Assembly: GCA_947589475.1 (NCBI GenBank)
Contig: CANQBO010000002.1
Coordinates: forward strand, 1 to 64,000
Length of the DNA stretch: 64,000 bases
Source of the DNA: an uncultured Clostridia bacterium
GTDB lineage: Bacteria; Bacillota; Clostridia; Christensenellales; CAG-917
Reading direction: 5' to 3'
Below, piece by piece: positions 8,976 through 18,700 of this stretch; position 1 is the first letter of the stretch; every line of letters starts with the position of its first letter. The notes under the pieces are model-generated. The model had not been told where the DNA came from, did not search any database, and saw only the letters and a program-made list of their open reading frames with translations. Both the position numbers and the translations under genes were made by a program.

Positions 8976-10367
8976 TTACAATTTTTCGATGACGGGACCC
9001 TCTTTGGTGTCCTTGACGGAGTAGCCGAGTGCTGTTATTTTTGCGCGCAGGGCGTCCGCGGTCGTCCAATCTTTGGCGGCTTTTGCCACGGCGCGTTCCT
9101 CGACGAGGCGCAATACGTCCTCGGGGATGTCGTTCTTTTGTTTTCCCTCATAGTAGGCGACAAAATCGGACGGTTTTCTCCTGAACAGCCCCAGCAATCC
9201 GTATGTTTTTTTAATCTGTTCCGCGTCGTTTGCCGCGCTCGCGTCGCCCGCGGCGAGCTTTGCCTTTATGCGTTTGAAAAGACCGAAGAGGTCCGCAAGC
9301 GCCTTCGCGGTGTTGAAATCGTCGTCCATGGCGCGATTAAATTCCGCGTCTATATCGGGCGCGCCTCCGTCCGCCTTCAAACCGCTTGCCTCGACGTCCG
9401 CAAGCGTCTTATAGAAACCGTACATATGCTTGTCCGCCTCGGGGAACAAGTCGTCCGTGATGTTGATGTCGCCGCGATAATTTGTCTGCAACAGCGCGTA
9501 TTTGACTGTTTCGGGGGAATACTCGTCAAGCAGATCCTTGAGGAGCAGGCTGTTGCCCAAAGACTTGCTCATCTTCTGTCCGTTGACTTTGATGAGGCCG
9601 TTGTGTATCCAATATTTTGCGAATTGCTTGCCTGTGAGGGCTTCCGTCTGCGCGATCTCGTTTTCGTGGTGGGGGAAAATGAGGTCTCTGCCGCCGCCGT
9701 GGATGTCTATTTGCTCGCCGAAAGCGGCGCGGTTCATCGCGGAGCACTCTATGTGCCAGCCGGGTCTGCCCTTACCCCACGGGGACTCCCAATATATCTC
9801 GCCTTCCTTTGCGGATTTCCACAGCGCGAAGTCGAGGGGATCGTGCTTGTTTTCCTCGTTTTCTATGCGCACGCTCTCGTATGCGTCCTCGGTACGTCTG
9901 CCGCTGAGTTTGCCGTAACCTCCAAAGCTGTCCACCTTGAAATACACGTCGCCGCGCTCGGTGGGGTAGGCGTGTCCGCTTTTTATGAGGCTGTCCACAA
10001 AGTCTATGATGTTGTCGATGTTTTCCGTCGCCTTCAGCCATATAGTGGGGTCATCCACCTCGAAGCGGCGCATCAGCGCGTCTATGTTTTTGATCATCAT
10101 AGCGGCATATTCAAGCGCGGGGATGCCCGTCTCGTGCGACTTCGCGATTATCTTGTCGTCGACGTCGGTATAATTGCGCGCGTATTTGACTTCGTAGCCC
10201 GCCTTCTCGAGATATTTGCGAATGATGTCATAGATGAGCGCTTGATAGGCGTGTCCTATGTGCGCCTCGCCGGACACCGTAATGCCGCAAGCGTACATTT
10301 TGACTTTGCCTTCCTCAAGGGGCACAAAATCTTCCTTTCTGCGCGTGAGCGTGTTGTATATCTTCAT
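8976..10367 (-). CDS. cysS: Cysteinyl-tRNA synthetase
   Basis: 463 residues, class I. The zinc-binding N-terminal motif reads CGITVSGEAHIGHA, where most bacteria have CGPTVYDxxHIGNAR, so the signature is a variant one. KMSKSLGN is intact. Other zinc ligands are in HIECSAM and HHENEIAQTEA. The ATG at 10367 follows GAGGAATAGAACT; a 45-base upstream extension of the frame is not homologous. It lies downstream of ftsH on the same strand, with a terminator between them. Confidence 0.93.
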   Translation of the reverse strand: MKIYNTLTRRKEDFVPLEEGKVKMYACGITVSGEAHIGHAYQALIYDIIRKYLEKAGYEVKYARNYTDVDDKIIAKSHETGIPALEYAAMMIKNIDALMRRFEVDDPTIWLKATENIDNIIDFVDSLIKSGHAYPTERGDVYFKVDSFGGYGKLSGRRTEDAYESVRIENEENKHDPLDFALWKSAKEGEIYWESPWGKGRPGWHIECSAMNRAAFGEQIDIHGGGRDLIFPHHENEIAQTEALTGKQFAKYWIHNGLIKVNGQKMSKSLGNSLLLKDLLDEYSPETVKYALLQTNYRGDINITDDLFPEADKHMYGFYKTLADVEASGLKADGGAPDIDAEFNRAMDDDFNTAKALADLFGLFKRIKAKLAAGDASAANDAEQIKKTYGLLGLFRRKPSDFVAYYEGKQKNDIPEDVLRLVEERAVAKAAKDWTTADALRAKITALGYSVKDTKEGPVIEKL

Positions 10368-10412
10368 AGTTCTATTCCTCAAAATATGCGATATGTCGTG
10401 AGTTTTGTGCAT

Positions 10413-10451
10413 TTTTAAAAGATGCAGGCAAGCAAATTCGCCCTGCCTGCA
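10413..10451 (-). terminator. Terminator behind ftsH
   Basis: TGCAGGCA (10444-10451 read on the minus strand) pairs with TGCCTGCA (10423-10430), followed by a TTTTAAAAA run toward cysS. Confidence 0.6.
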
Positions 10452-10457
10452 CCTCTC

Positions 10458-12596
10458 TTATTTGTTGTCATCATCGTCGGGTTTGTCCCCGTTTGGGGCT
10501 TCGCCGTCCGAAGGAGTCGTCCCCGTATCTCCGCCCAAAGGAGGCAATTCTTCATTGTTGTCGTCCGAAGGAGATGTATCGTAGGGCGATTTGGGAGAGG
10601 GCAGGGAGGACGCTTCTTGCGTGGGTTCGCCGCCCTTCTTCTTTTTGGGTTTTGAGGTCTTTGCTTCCGCGGGCGTTTCGCCGGGCGTGGAGTCCGCCTC
10701 GCCGCGGTTGACCTTCGAGGAGAAGATGCCGTCGGGGTTGGAGCTTACTTCGCCGAAGAGAGCGTCTATCTCGTCCTCGTATATCGTCTCTTTTTCGTAC
10801 AGCAATTTGACCATTGCGTCCATTATGGACCTGTTCTCGCGCAGAATGGAGAGGGCAATCCGATATTGCTCGTCCAAAATCTTCTTGACCTCGGCGTCTA
10901 TCTTCGCGGCGACGTCGTCGCTGTAGTTGAGTTGCGTCTGGTAGTCGCGGCCGAGGAAAACTTCCTCGCTTGCGCCGAGATACATGTTGCCGATCTCGTC
11001 GGACATGCCCCATTCGGTGACCATCTTTCTCGCAAGCTTGCTCGCGCGCTGGATGTCGTTTGACGCGCCCGTCGAGATGTCCTTTATCACAAGTTCTTCC
11101 GCCGCGCGCCCGCCGAGGAGCATCGCAATGTTGTCAAGCAACTTGCCCTTCGTCATATGGTTGTCGTCCGTTTCGGGCAGGGTGATGGTGTAGCCCGCCG
11201 CCATGCCGCGAGGAATTATACTGACCTCGTGCACGCTGTCGCAGTGTTTCATCTTCTTTGCGATGATCGCGTGTCCGCTCTCGTGATAAGCGGTGATGCG
11301 CTTGTCGGATTCCGTCACAAGACGGCTCTTCTTTGCGGGACCCGCCATGACTTTGTTTATCGCCTCGCCGATGTCCTTCATGGAAATGAGTCCGCGGTTC
11401 TCTCTTGCCGCAAGTATGGCGGCTTCGTTCAGGATATTTTCGATGTCCGCGCCCGTGAAACCCGAGGTGAGGCGGGCAAGGCTCTTGAAATTGACGTCGG
11501 ACGCAAGCGGCTTGTTGCGCGCATGCACTTTGAATATAGCCTCTCTGCCCTTGACGTCGGGGATGTTGACGTAAATTTGTCTGTCAAATCTGCCCGGGCG
11601 CATGAGGGCGGGGTCGAGAATGTCGGAGCGGTTGGTCGCCGCCATGACGATTATCGAACTTGACGACTCGAAGCCGTCCATTTGCACGAGCAGTTGGTTT
11701 AAAGTCTGTTCGCGCTCGTCGTTGCCGCCGCCTAAGCCCGCGCCGCGCTGTCTGCCCACCGCGTCGATCTCGTCGATAAAGATGATGCAGGGCATATTCT
11801 TCTTCGCCTGATCGAAGAGGTCGCGCACGCGGGACGCGCCCACGCCTACGAACATCTCTACGAAGTCGGAGCCGCTTATGGAGAAGAAGGGCACGTTCGC
11901 CTCGCCCGCGACAGCCTTTGCAAACAGCGTCTTACCCGTTCCCGGAGGGCCTACGAGCAACACGCCGTGAGGAATGCGCGCGCCTATATCCATATATTTT
12001 TTGGGATATTTCAAAAAGTCGACGATCTCTTGCAACTCCTGCTTTTCTTCTTCCGCGCCCGCAACGTCGCTGAAACGCACCTTGATGTCGCGTACCTGGT
12101 TCGCCGTCGTCTTGCCGAAGTTCATCGCCTGATTGTTTACGCCCGCGGATTTGCGGAGTATGATCATAAACACGATGAAGAGTATTGCGTAAAGTATTAT
12201 GGGTACGAGCAGACTGCTGAGCAACGACCCGCGCGAGGGATCGTTGTACTCTATGGGCATAGAGGCGATATTGCCCGCAAGTTCGGGGTCAAACGTCGCG
12301 ACATCTTCCGCCCATGTCTTTACGTCCTCCGCGAGCACGCTCCTTGCGGGAATGTTCGCGTAGTAGCGCACCCTCGTTTCGCCTTGAAGCACTATATCAA
12401 CGCTGTAACTGCCGTCCACTCTCAACGCGGAGACCTTGCCTTCCTTTATAAGCGATTCCAGCGTAGTGTTGCCTTCCGTCAGACCCGAATAGCCCAGCTC
12501 TTTGGGCGCGGTCAGCGTATACGCCAAAACGATCACCAATATTACAAGCGCAATAGCCGCGATGATAAAAATCGTTCGTCTTGTAGATGCTTTCAT
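10458..12596 (-). CDS. ftsH: ATP-dependent zinc metalloprotease FtsH
   Basis: 712 residues. There are two membrane helices, near residues 8-28 and 126-147, with an outside domain between them. The AAA+ domain has Walker A GPPGTGKT near 216, Walker [16 protein letters not shown] and the second region of homology. The zinc protease site is HESGH near 440. It degrades membrane and regulatory proteins as a hexamer. The last 100 residues are an unusual low-complexity tail rich in Pro, Lys, Ser and Asp. The ATG follows GGAGGACAG. A strong promoter lies at 12645-12673. Confidence 0.96.
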   Translation of the reverse strand: MKASTRRTIFIIAAIALVILVIVLAYTLTAPKELGYSGLTEGNTTLESLIKEGKVSALRVDGSYSVDIVLQGETRVRYYANIPARSVLAEDVKTWAEDVATFDPELAGNIASMPIEYNDPSRGSLLSSLLVPIILYAILFIVFMIILRKSAGVNNQAMNFGKTTANQVRDIKVRFSDVAGAEEEKQELQEIVDFLKYPKKYMDIGARIPHGVLLVGPPGTGKTLFAKAVAGEANVPFFSISGSDFVEMFVGVGASRVRDLFDQAKKNMPCIIFIDEIDAVGRQRGAGLGGGNDEREQTLNQLLVQMDGFESSSSIIVMAATNRSDILDPALMRPGRFDRQIYVNIPDVKGREAIFKVHARNKPLASDVNFKSLARLTSGFTGADIENILNEAAILAARENRGLISMKDIGEAINKVMAGPAKKSRLVTESDKRITAYHESGHAIIAKKMKHCDSVHEVSIIPRGMAAGYTITLPETDDNHMTKGKLLDNIAMLLGGRAAEELVIKDISTGASNDIQRASKLARKMVTEWGMSDEIGNMYLGASEEVFLGRDYQTQLNYSDDVAAKIDAEVKKILDEQYRIALSILRENRSIMDAMVKLLYEKETIYEDEIDALFGEVSSNPDGIFSSKVNRGEADSTPGETPAEAKTSKPKKKKGGEPTQEASSLPSPKSPYDTSPSDDNNEELPPLGGDTGTTPSDGEAPNGDKPDDDDNK

Positions 12597-12644
12597 CTGT
12601 CCTCCTTCAAGAAGCCGTCAAACGCATATTTATATACGTTCTCA

Positions 12645-12673
12645 ATTATATAAACTAAATATAAAAAAGTCAA
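12645..12673 (-). promoter_or_regulatory. Promoter of ftsH
   Basis: On the minus strand TTGACT, 17 bases, TATAAT: a near-consensus housekeeping promoter, 48 bases before the ftsH ATG. Confidence 0.8.
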
Positions 12674-12762
12674 TCGCAAACCAAAGCAAATTGCAAATGG
12701 GCGCGCACTTCCTTTATTATAGTATGGACAAATTATGAAATATATTTGTTAAAACAGTGTTA

Positions 12763-12885
12763 AAACCGCGCTATTTGCCCAAATACTGCGTCAAAGCCCC
12801 TTTGGCTCGCCGTCATGTACGTCTATGTACATTAGGCGCCTCGCCAAAGGGGCTTTTCCTTGTCTTTGAACAAATATCGCGGTTT
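12763..12885. repeat. 123 bp palindromic element (family B), copy 1
   Basis: The outer arms AAACCGCG and CGCGGTTT enclose CTATTTG/CAAATAT. The inner arms AGCCCCTTTGGC and GCCAAAGGGGCT enclose a core with ATGTACGTCTATGTACAT. Same length and plan as copies at 29811, 30059 and 44293, but with different arm sequences. Confidence 0.75.
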
Positions 12886-13329
12886 ACAACTACATAACGT
12901 GGTATATTTTCCCAAATACCGCGATTGTCTGAGCGACATGGGGTCCCCACAAAATCACGTAGTGATTTTGTGGGGCAATTGAGCGCCTAGCATCCAAATA
13001 GCGCGGTTTTACAACTACGCTATTTGCTGGGATACAGCGTCAAAAGCCCTCTCGGACAGAGGGCACCAGAGTTCAGGCATGAAAAGCGTTGGTATCTCAG
13101 ACAAAGTTATTGAAAGACCCAACCTCTCCCTTCGTTACGTGCAGCGACGATAACGCTTGTCTGAGCTAAATTTGGGGTCCCCATAAAAATGCATAGCGTT
13201 TTTATGGGGTAAAGGCACACTGCACTCAGGACTCCCCGGCTATACCCCACAAAAACATTTCATATTTTTGCGGGGACCCCGATGCACCACAGACTAACTT
13301 TACGTTAGAGCACAAACACAGCCCCTGCG
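12886..13329. repeat. Repeat island, mixed hairpins
   Basis: No gene seen. It contains a segment closely matching 30182-30255 (ACAACTACATAACG...), a perfect 31 bp hairpin at 12945-12975, a partial family B end near 13000, a sequence shared with 37665-37710 (GACAAAGTTATTGAAAG), and two further CCCC...GGGG hairpins near 13181 and 13240. Confidence 0.6.
12945..12975. repeat. Perfect 31 bp hairpin (family D)
   Basis: CCCCACAAAATCAC, a GTA loop, then the exact complement GTGATTTTGTGGGG. The matching locus at 30231-30255 has the same flanks (GACATGGGGT and CAATTGAGCG) without these 31 bases. Confidence 0.8.
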
Positions 13330-13580
13330 TTACGGCGCGGCAGGGCGGGAAGGGGCTACGCTCGCTCACCGTGTTACATCGTGCGCACTTAATTAAAAAA
13401 CAAACAGCCTTTATCTAAGGCTGTTGATTTTTACTTTCTTTATTCCCTTTATCTTGTCTGTGCGCATTTATGCCACTTGTTCGGGCGGAAAAATCAGAAG
13501 CCCCGCCCTCACTGCGTACTTAGCGTAAAACCGCTCGCTCCGCGAGGTCGCTCGGACAATGCGTCCTTCCGTGTATAAAA
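13330..13580 (+). repeat. About 250 bp inverted repeat, left copy
   Basis: Nearly identical, in reverse orientation, to 30420-30675. The best-conserved core runs from the TGTTACATCGTGCGCAC box at about 13372 to the CAGAAGCCCCGCCC box at 13507. It contains a hairpin ACAGCCTT/AAGGCTGT followed by TGATTTTT. No long reading frame is shared by the copies. A small RNA or recombination site is possible; function unknown. Confidence 0.7.
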
Positions 13581-13670
13581 ACGTTCGGACAAAGGTTGCA
13601 TTATAAGCCCGAACGTAGCTTCCCGTTATAAGCCCGGACAGAGGTTTTGATATATTCTCAGACAAACTTT

Positions 13671-13990
13671 CAATTATCCGATTGTGGGCATACCCCTTTA
13701 CAGCGTGAGTGTAGGAACGTTATCGGGGTCCCCGCAAAATTACGCAGTGATTTTGTGGGGTGATGTTTAGGGGGAGGCTCCGCGCTTTGCGCGGTGGTGG
13801 GGGTCCCTGTCTTATAACGTAACGCTTGTCCGAGTGCTCTTATACACGGAACTTGCTATGTACGAGCGACCTCGCGGGGCGAGTAGCCCCGCATAGAGCA
13901 ACGAAATCCCTTGCCGAGGGAGCGGGGCGAGCAGCCCTGCATGAGGCGACGAAGTCCCTTGCCGGAGTGCGGGCGCGTATCCCGCATGGA
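13671..13990 (+). repeat. Composite repeat cassette plus family A modules
   Basis: The cassette order is ATTATCCGATTGTGGGCATA, a CCCCTTTA box, a CCCCGCAAAATTAC hairpin, TAGGGGGAGGCTCCGCG, GTGGTGGGGGT, then TATAACGTAACGCTTGTCCG. From 13870 there are GCGGGGCGAGTAGCCCCGC modules with CCTTGCCGAGGG spacers, running up to the end of yyaC. No gene seen. Confidence 0.6.
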
Positions 13991-13995
13991 GTCTT

Positions 13996-14619
13996 TCAAA
14001 TTGCTTCTTTCAGCAGAAACGCCACTTCATCTGCCATTTTTTGCACGTTAAGTGGCGATACGGACATAAGTTGCATAAGAGCGTCGCCTCTGTTTTCGGC
14101 TACGACTCCCAAAATGCCGACGTCTCCGAAGCGTTCGTTTTTGCCTTTTATCGCGGCGGGGCAGACTCCGTCGGAGCGAATGACGATCTTGCCGACGTTG
14201 TCCTTTGTGCCGAGGCTTGCGTCCACGGCTATAAACAGGGCGCCCGCGTGTGCCGTCTTGATGAAATCGAGCCACTCCTTCATATTTTTGCCGTTGACGG
14301 AGCAATTTTCCGTGCCGTAGACGAAGGCGGGCACGTTGTAGCGCGAGGCGAGCAGGGTGCCCACCATAGGGCCGAGCGAATCGCCCGAAATGGACATCGT
14401 GCCGAAACACACTATGACGGTCTGTCTTTTAAGACCCGTCGTGGAGGGGGTTTGCGGCATAAACGTCGCGGGAAGGGGCGGCGCCGTATGCTTTTTCTTT
14501 GCGGACGGAGTTTTTGCCGCCCGTCTTTGCTTTTTGGTCTCGAGGGAGGACTCGGGGGATGAAGGGACTTCTTTCAATGCGGCTTGAAGCAAAGCCTGTT
14601 CGGGGTCTTTTTTTCTCAT
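13996..14619 (-). CDS. yyaC: Spore protease YyaC homologue
   Basis: 207 residues. The first 65 are a low-complexity linker rich in Lys, Ser and Pro; the rest matches the YyaC family, related to the germination protease fold. It contains VIVCFGTMSISGDSLGPMVG, YGTENCSVNGKNM, FIAVDASLGTKDNVG and a conserved acidic triad-like set. Family members occur in spore formers and are made in the forespore, so it hints at a sporulation lineage. The ATG overlaps the stop of a short upstream frame (ATGA). No strong ribosome binding site. Confidence 0.85.
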   Translation of the reverse strand: MRKKDPEQALLQAALKEVPSSPESSLETKKQRRAAKTPSAKKKHTAPPLPATFMPQTPSTTGLKRQTVIVCFGTMSISGDSLGPMVGTLLASRYNVPAFVYGTENCSVNGKNMKEWLDFIKTAHAGALFIAVDASLGTKDNVGKIVIRSDGVCPAAIKGKNERFGDVGILGVVAENRGDALMQLMSVSPLNVQKMADEVAFLLKEAI

Positions 14620-14723
14620 TTTGCTATTATTGACAAATTTTCGGCGGATATTCCGCTTGCAAGCTCAACAAAGAGGGCGATTTTCGTCGCGGAGTTGCGG
14701 TTTTCAAAGGCTACGTTTTGCAT
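14616..14723 (-). CDS. Possible short HPr-like remnant upstream of yyaC
   Basis: 35 residues from the ATG at 14723; the open frame extends to 14816. The stretch NSATKIALFVELASGIS faintly resembles the start of HPr-type domains, but the catalytic His-Ala-Arg motif is absent and the domain would be cut short. Its stop shares ATGA with the yyaC start, an arrangement typical of coupled genes. No ribosome binding site seen. Could be a decayed gene or chance. Confidence 0.25.
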   Translation of the reverse strand: MQNVAFENRNSATKIALFVELASGISAENLSIIAK

Positions 14724-14784
14724 AACGGCGAGACGGGGTGAAAAAGTAAAAATTTTGTATTTCTCGAAGAAGCGCAATTTACGC

Positions 14785-14813
14785 TTGCATATATTGTTAA
14801 AACAGGGTATAAT
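14785..14813 (+). promoter_or_regulatory. Promoter of the CvpA-like gene
   Basis: TTGCAT, 17 bases, TATAAT, 66 bases before the start codon. Confidence 0.75.
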
Positions 14814-14879
14814 CATTCTATATAAGATTAGCTTGCGGGTGCAAGCGCGTGCGCAACAGGCGTGCGCGGAAGGGTGTAT

Positions 14880-15668
14880 ATGTTTACAGCATTGTTAGGT
14901 GCAGTCGAAATTGCCGACATAATCGTGTTTGTCGTGCTGGGGCTGGGGCTTGTGATGGGTCTCATAGGCGGTTTGGCGAAGGCGTTCAAGGGCATCTTTG
15001 CCACGCTGTCCATAATTTTGATCTCGTTGTTGCTTGTGGGCGTCACGGTGAGTCCCATAAGCGCGTCCTCTATAGGTCGGTCTCTAAGCGGCGCATTTGA
15101 GGGCGCGACGTCGGGTTGGGGCACGGCATTCACCTCGACCGTCTATATAGCGGAATCCGACGGCAAGCCTCTAAAGGACGGCAACGATTTTGTATATTGC
15201 GTAGAGGTGGACGGCGAGATGGTCAAACTCGACAGTGTGGGAGGCGAAGGCTTGCTGGGCAGTCTCAAGGGCAAGATGGCGGTAGGTTTGGCGAAGAATT
15301 TCGTCAATGAGGAAAACAGCGGAAAGGTCTCGCTTGCGAGTTTTGCCGCGAACGAACTCACGAAAATAATTTTCGACATAGCGCTGTTTATTATATATTG
15401 TATTGTGCTCGCGCTGTTGTTCAAGCTTTTGGGAAAGGCGTCCAAAAAGATGCAAACGGGCAGTACGAGCGTGCGCGTGCTGGACAAGGTGCTCGGAGCA
15501 GTTGTTGCGGCGGGGCTTGCGTTGCTTACGTTGTTGCTTGTGTTTGCGATAATCAAGCTTGCCGCTCCCGCGGGTTCCAAAGTGGCGCAATTCTTTGAAA
15601 ACGCAAACATCGCGGGCGTTCTTTACAACAAAAATCCGATGGCGAAGATGTTGACGAAGCTCAGATGA
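14880..15668 (+). CDS. CvpA-family membrane protein
   Basis: 262 residues. The N-terminal part (IADIIVFVVLGLGLVMGLIGGLAKAF) and the later pairs of hydrophobic segments match CvpA, the colicin V production family of inner-membrane proteins of poorly known role. An extracytoplasmic insert of about 100 residues sits between the first two and the last two membrane segments, making it longer than the usual 160-200. The ATG at 14880 follows GGAAGGGTGTAT. After the stop, another frame reads an acidic tail for 19 codons (see findings). The giant repeat protein follows 111 bases later. Confidence 0.7.
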   Translation: MFTALLGAVEIADIIVFVVLGLGLVMGLIGGLAKAFKGIFATLSIILISLLLVGVTVSPISASSIGRSLSGAFEGATSGWGTAFTSTVYIAESDGKPLKDGNDFVYCVEVDGEMVKLDSVGGEGLLGSLKGKMAVGLAKNFVNEENSGKVSLASFAANELTKIIFDIALFIIYCIVLALLFKLLGKASKKMQTGSTSVRVLDKVLGAVVAAGLALLTLLLVFAIIKLAAPAGSKVAQFFENANIAGVLYNKNPMAKMLTKLR

Positions 15669-15779
15669 GAACTTGGGCGACATCGACAAAATCGGCAACA
15701 TCGACGACAATGAGTAATATTCCGTATTTCGGACATATTGAATAGTGACTTTACAAAAGCGGGGATCAAGGAGTTTATT

Positions 15780-18700
15780 ATGAAGGTTTTAAAAGCAACG
15801 TTGGCATTTGTGATGGGACTTGTGCTCGGCATAATATTGCTCGTGCTTGCGATAGGCGGCACCGTAGTCGCTCTGGGCACGACGCGGACTGTAGGGGAGA
15901 TACAGTCTGCCGTCACGGACTCCGAGATAATCTCGCCCGACAGCGAACTTTTCGGTCAGTCCGTGCTCGAGGCGGTGCAGAAGGCGCTCAAGGACTATCA
16001 GAATTTTGACGATATTACCCTAAAACTGCTGTACGAACGCTATGGCATAAAGTTGCTCAACGGCATCAGCGGTCTCGATTTCACGCAAAAATCTTTTTAT
16101 GACACTCCGCTTACGAGTATAATCAACGATCTGTCTCTTCTGCTCAACGACATCTATCTTTCGGACATAGAGGCGATCGCGGATATGGATTTTTCAAAAT
16201 ACAACCTGCCCATTTTGGACGAGAATATGAACGTCGGCATCACAAAAGCCATAGACAACATCATGGCTCTTGTCAACGACGACCTTTCCATACGTATGCT
16301 CAAGACAAAACTCAACCTTGACATCGGCGCGGACGGAAACGGCATTTTGAGCGCGTTGCAGGACGTGAACCTCAAAAACATAGGCGGACTCATAGACGTG
16401 TTGCCCATCGACGTACTGCTGGACGCAGATACGGACACATTTTTGCCTAAAGGCGTCTTGCAGGTTTATGTGAACGTCGAAGGCACTTCGGAGGAGTGGG
16501 AGGAAGTCTCCGAGGCGGATCTCTCAAACCCCGACTACGCCCCCGCTTTGGGCATAGAGACCTACATCTCGGGCGGCATGGGAGGAGACGACAACAAACT
16601 TGTCCAAAAGGAGCTTCGCTATATCAAGAAAGAGGATGGCGAGCCATATGTGGACAACTCCTGCTACAACGAGGGTTGGACGTGCCCCGAGGGTGCGAAA
16701 GTGTTGCGCCACAGGCTTTATAAACCCTTCGACGGAGACGGCTCGGAAGGCGGAAAGTACTTCGTGCTCGGCTATGGCAACCACCTCGCGGAATTCAGCA
16801 ACGATACAAACAAGTTTACGCTCACATTCAAAGATTTTATCTCTCTCGACGACATCTTTACGAGCGGATCGGGCGACGCTTTGGCAAAGACGCTTGTCAA
16901 GGGCGGCAAACTCGATCTGAGCGGCATAAAGATATATTATCTCGGGAAGGCGGCGGAAGGCGAAGAGGACGCCCCGAAAAAGTATGTCGAGAGCGGAGAG
17001 TATTCCATTCTCGAAAAAACCATGGAGAAGAACAACCTGCTCCGGCTTCCCGACGCGCCTACGGTCGACGAGGAAGGCAATGAAGTCGCCCCCAAACACG
17101 ACTATGTGGAAGGTCGCGACAGATATTTGCGCGTACATTTGGGCGAGGCGTCTCCGCTTTTGCAATATCTTAACTTCCTCACGATAGGCGACGTGCGCAG
17201 CGATACGGACAGCATCCTCAAAAACATACGCATAGGCGACATCATCGACACGGACGCGGAGGGTACGGCGGACATTTTGAAGGCGCTCAAAGACAGCACT
17301 CTCGACTCCATCGGCAGCGACATCAACACCATCCCGTTTGGATCCATGTTCGAAAACGACAGCGACAACAGCTTGCTTAACGCCATAAAGGACTTCACGC
17401 TTGAAAATATAGATGAAAAGATAGACACTCTCAAGCTGGGTGACATCCTTTCGGAAGAGAACAAGGACAACACGCTTATCAACGCGCTGGACGCGAGAGG
17501 CTGTACCATAGGCAATATGGGTAACGCGCTGGATTCTCTAACCGTCGGCGAGCTGCTGGAGATCGAATATGACGTGTACGAGGCGGACGAGGACAAGTCG
17601 ACAGGCACCCATTATGTCAAGATGCCCATCTACGTCAAAATAAACGACGACATCCTCGATTTGGAGCAGACCGATCCCGAATCGTTCGAGAGAGTGTTTA
17701 AAAACGTGTACGGCGAAGATGTCGTCCGCGGAGACTATACCGCCGCAGACGAGGCTACGGGCGCACCCGAAACTTTTGTCGAGAACGGCGACGGCGAATA
17801 TATCAGAACATATTACTATCTGTATCAGGATGAGTCCTATTTTGAGGAGCATCCCGAGGTGGTCCCCTACGAAAAACAACTGCCCGCAAGCGAGACCGCG
17901 CTTGCGGTGCAATCGCTTGCGCGTCGCGGTGTGCCCGCGCTTGAAATGGGCAACTACATCAACAAATTGTCCATTGGCGAGTTGATGACTGTCGACAAAG
18001 ATTCCTCGCAACTGTTCAAGACCCTCGCGAGGAGAGGCAGCACGATGGACACCATCGCAAACGACGTCAACACGCTTGAAGTTGCCGACCTCATCGAGAT
18101 CACCGACGAGTCCTCAAAGATAATGCAGTCCCTCAGGGATAGGCATTGCACCATCGACGACATGGACACCATCACGGACGAGCTGACTCTCGATGAGATC
18201 CTCGACATCACGCAGGACACCTACATCCCTGACGACAGCGGCGTCTATGTCCGTCTCACCGATCCAAAGGGCTATGTCATCTATCATGACAATCCCGAAC
18301 ATTCCGATGATTGGCTCACGAAATATGTCAAGGTGGAAAATACGGACGCCTCGGGATATGACTATGTGCCATACGATCCCGCAAAGCACGAGGGGATGAC
18401 CGTCTATGTCCACTCGACCTACTACACGCTGTACAACCCCGCCGTGCACACCTCCCCCAATATCAAAAATGCGGAGGGCGAGGACGTCCAATTGCAACCC
18501 AAGAGCGATGATGGCTCCGACAAGGTCCAACTCTTCACCAAGCGGGAGTATGACGCGTCTGAGGACCCGACGGGCGAAAACGAGCCTTCATCCAAGATAT
18601 TGCAACGCTTTGCGGGCTCCACAATGGGCGACTTTTCGGACGCATTCAACGACATCATGCTCTCGGACGTTTTGGACATCGACCCCGACATCTATGCCGC

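Noticed and set aside
13468..13665. 65-codon minus-strand frame in the repeat island
   Set aside because: Lies within the inverted repeat and the frame is not kept in the second copy at 30420-30675.
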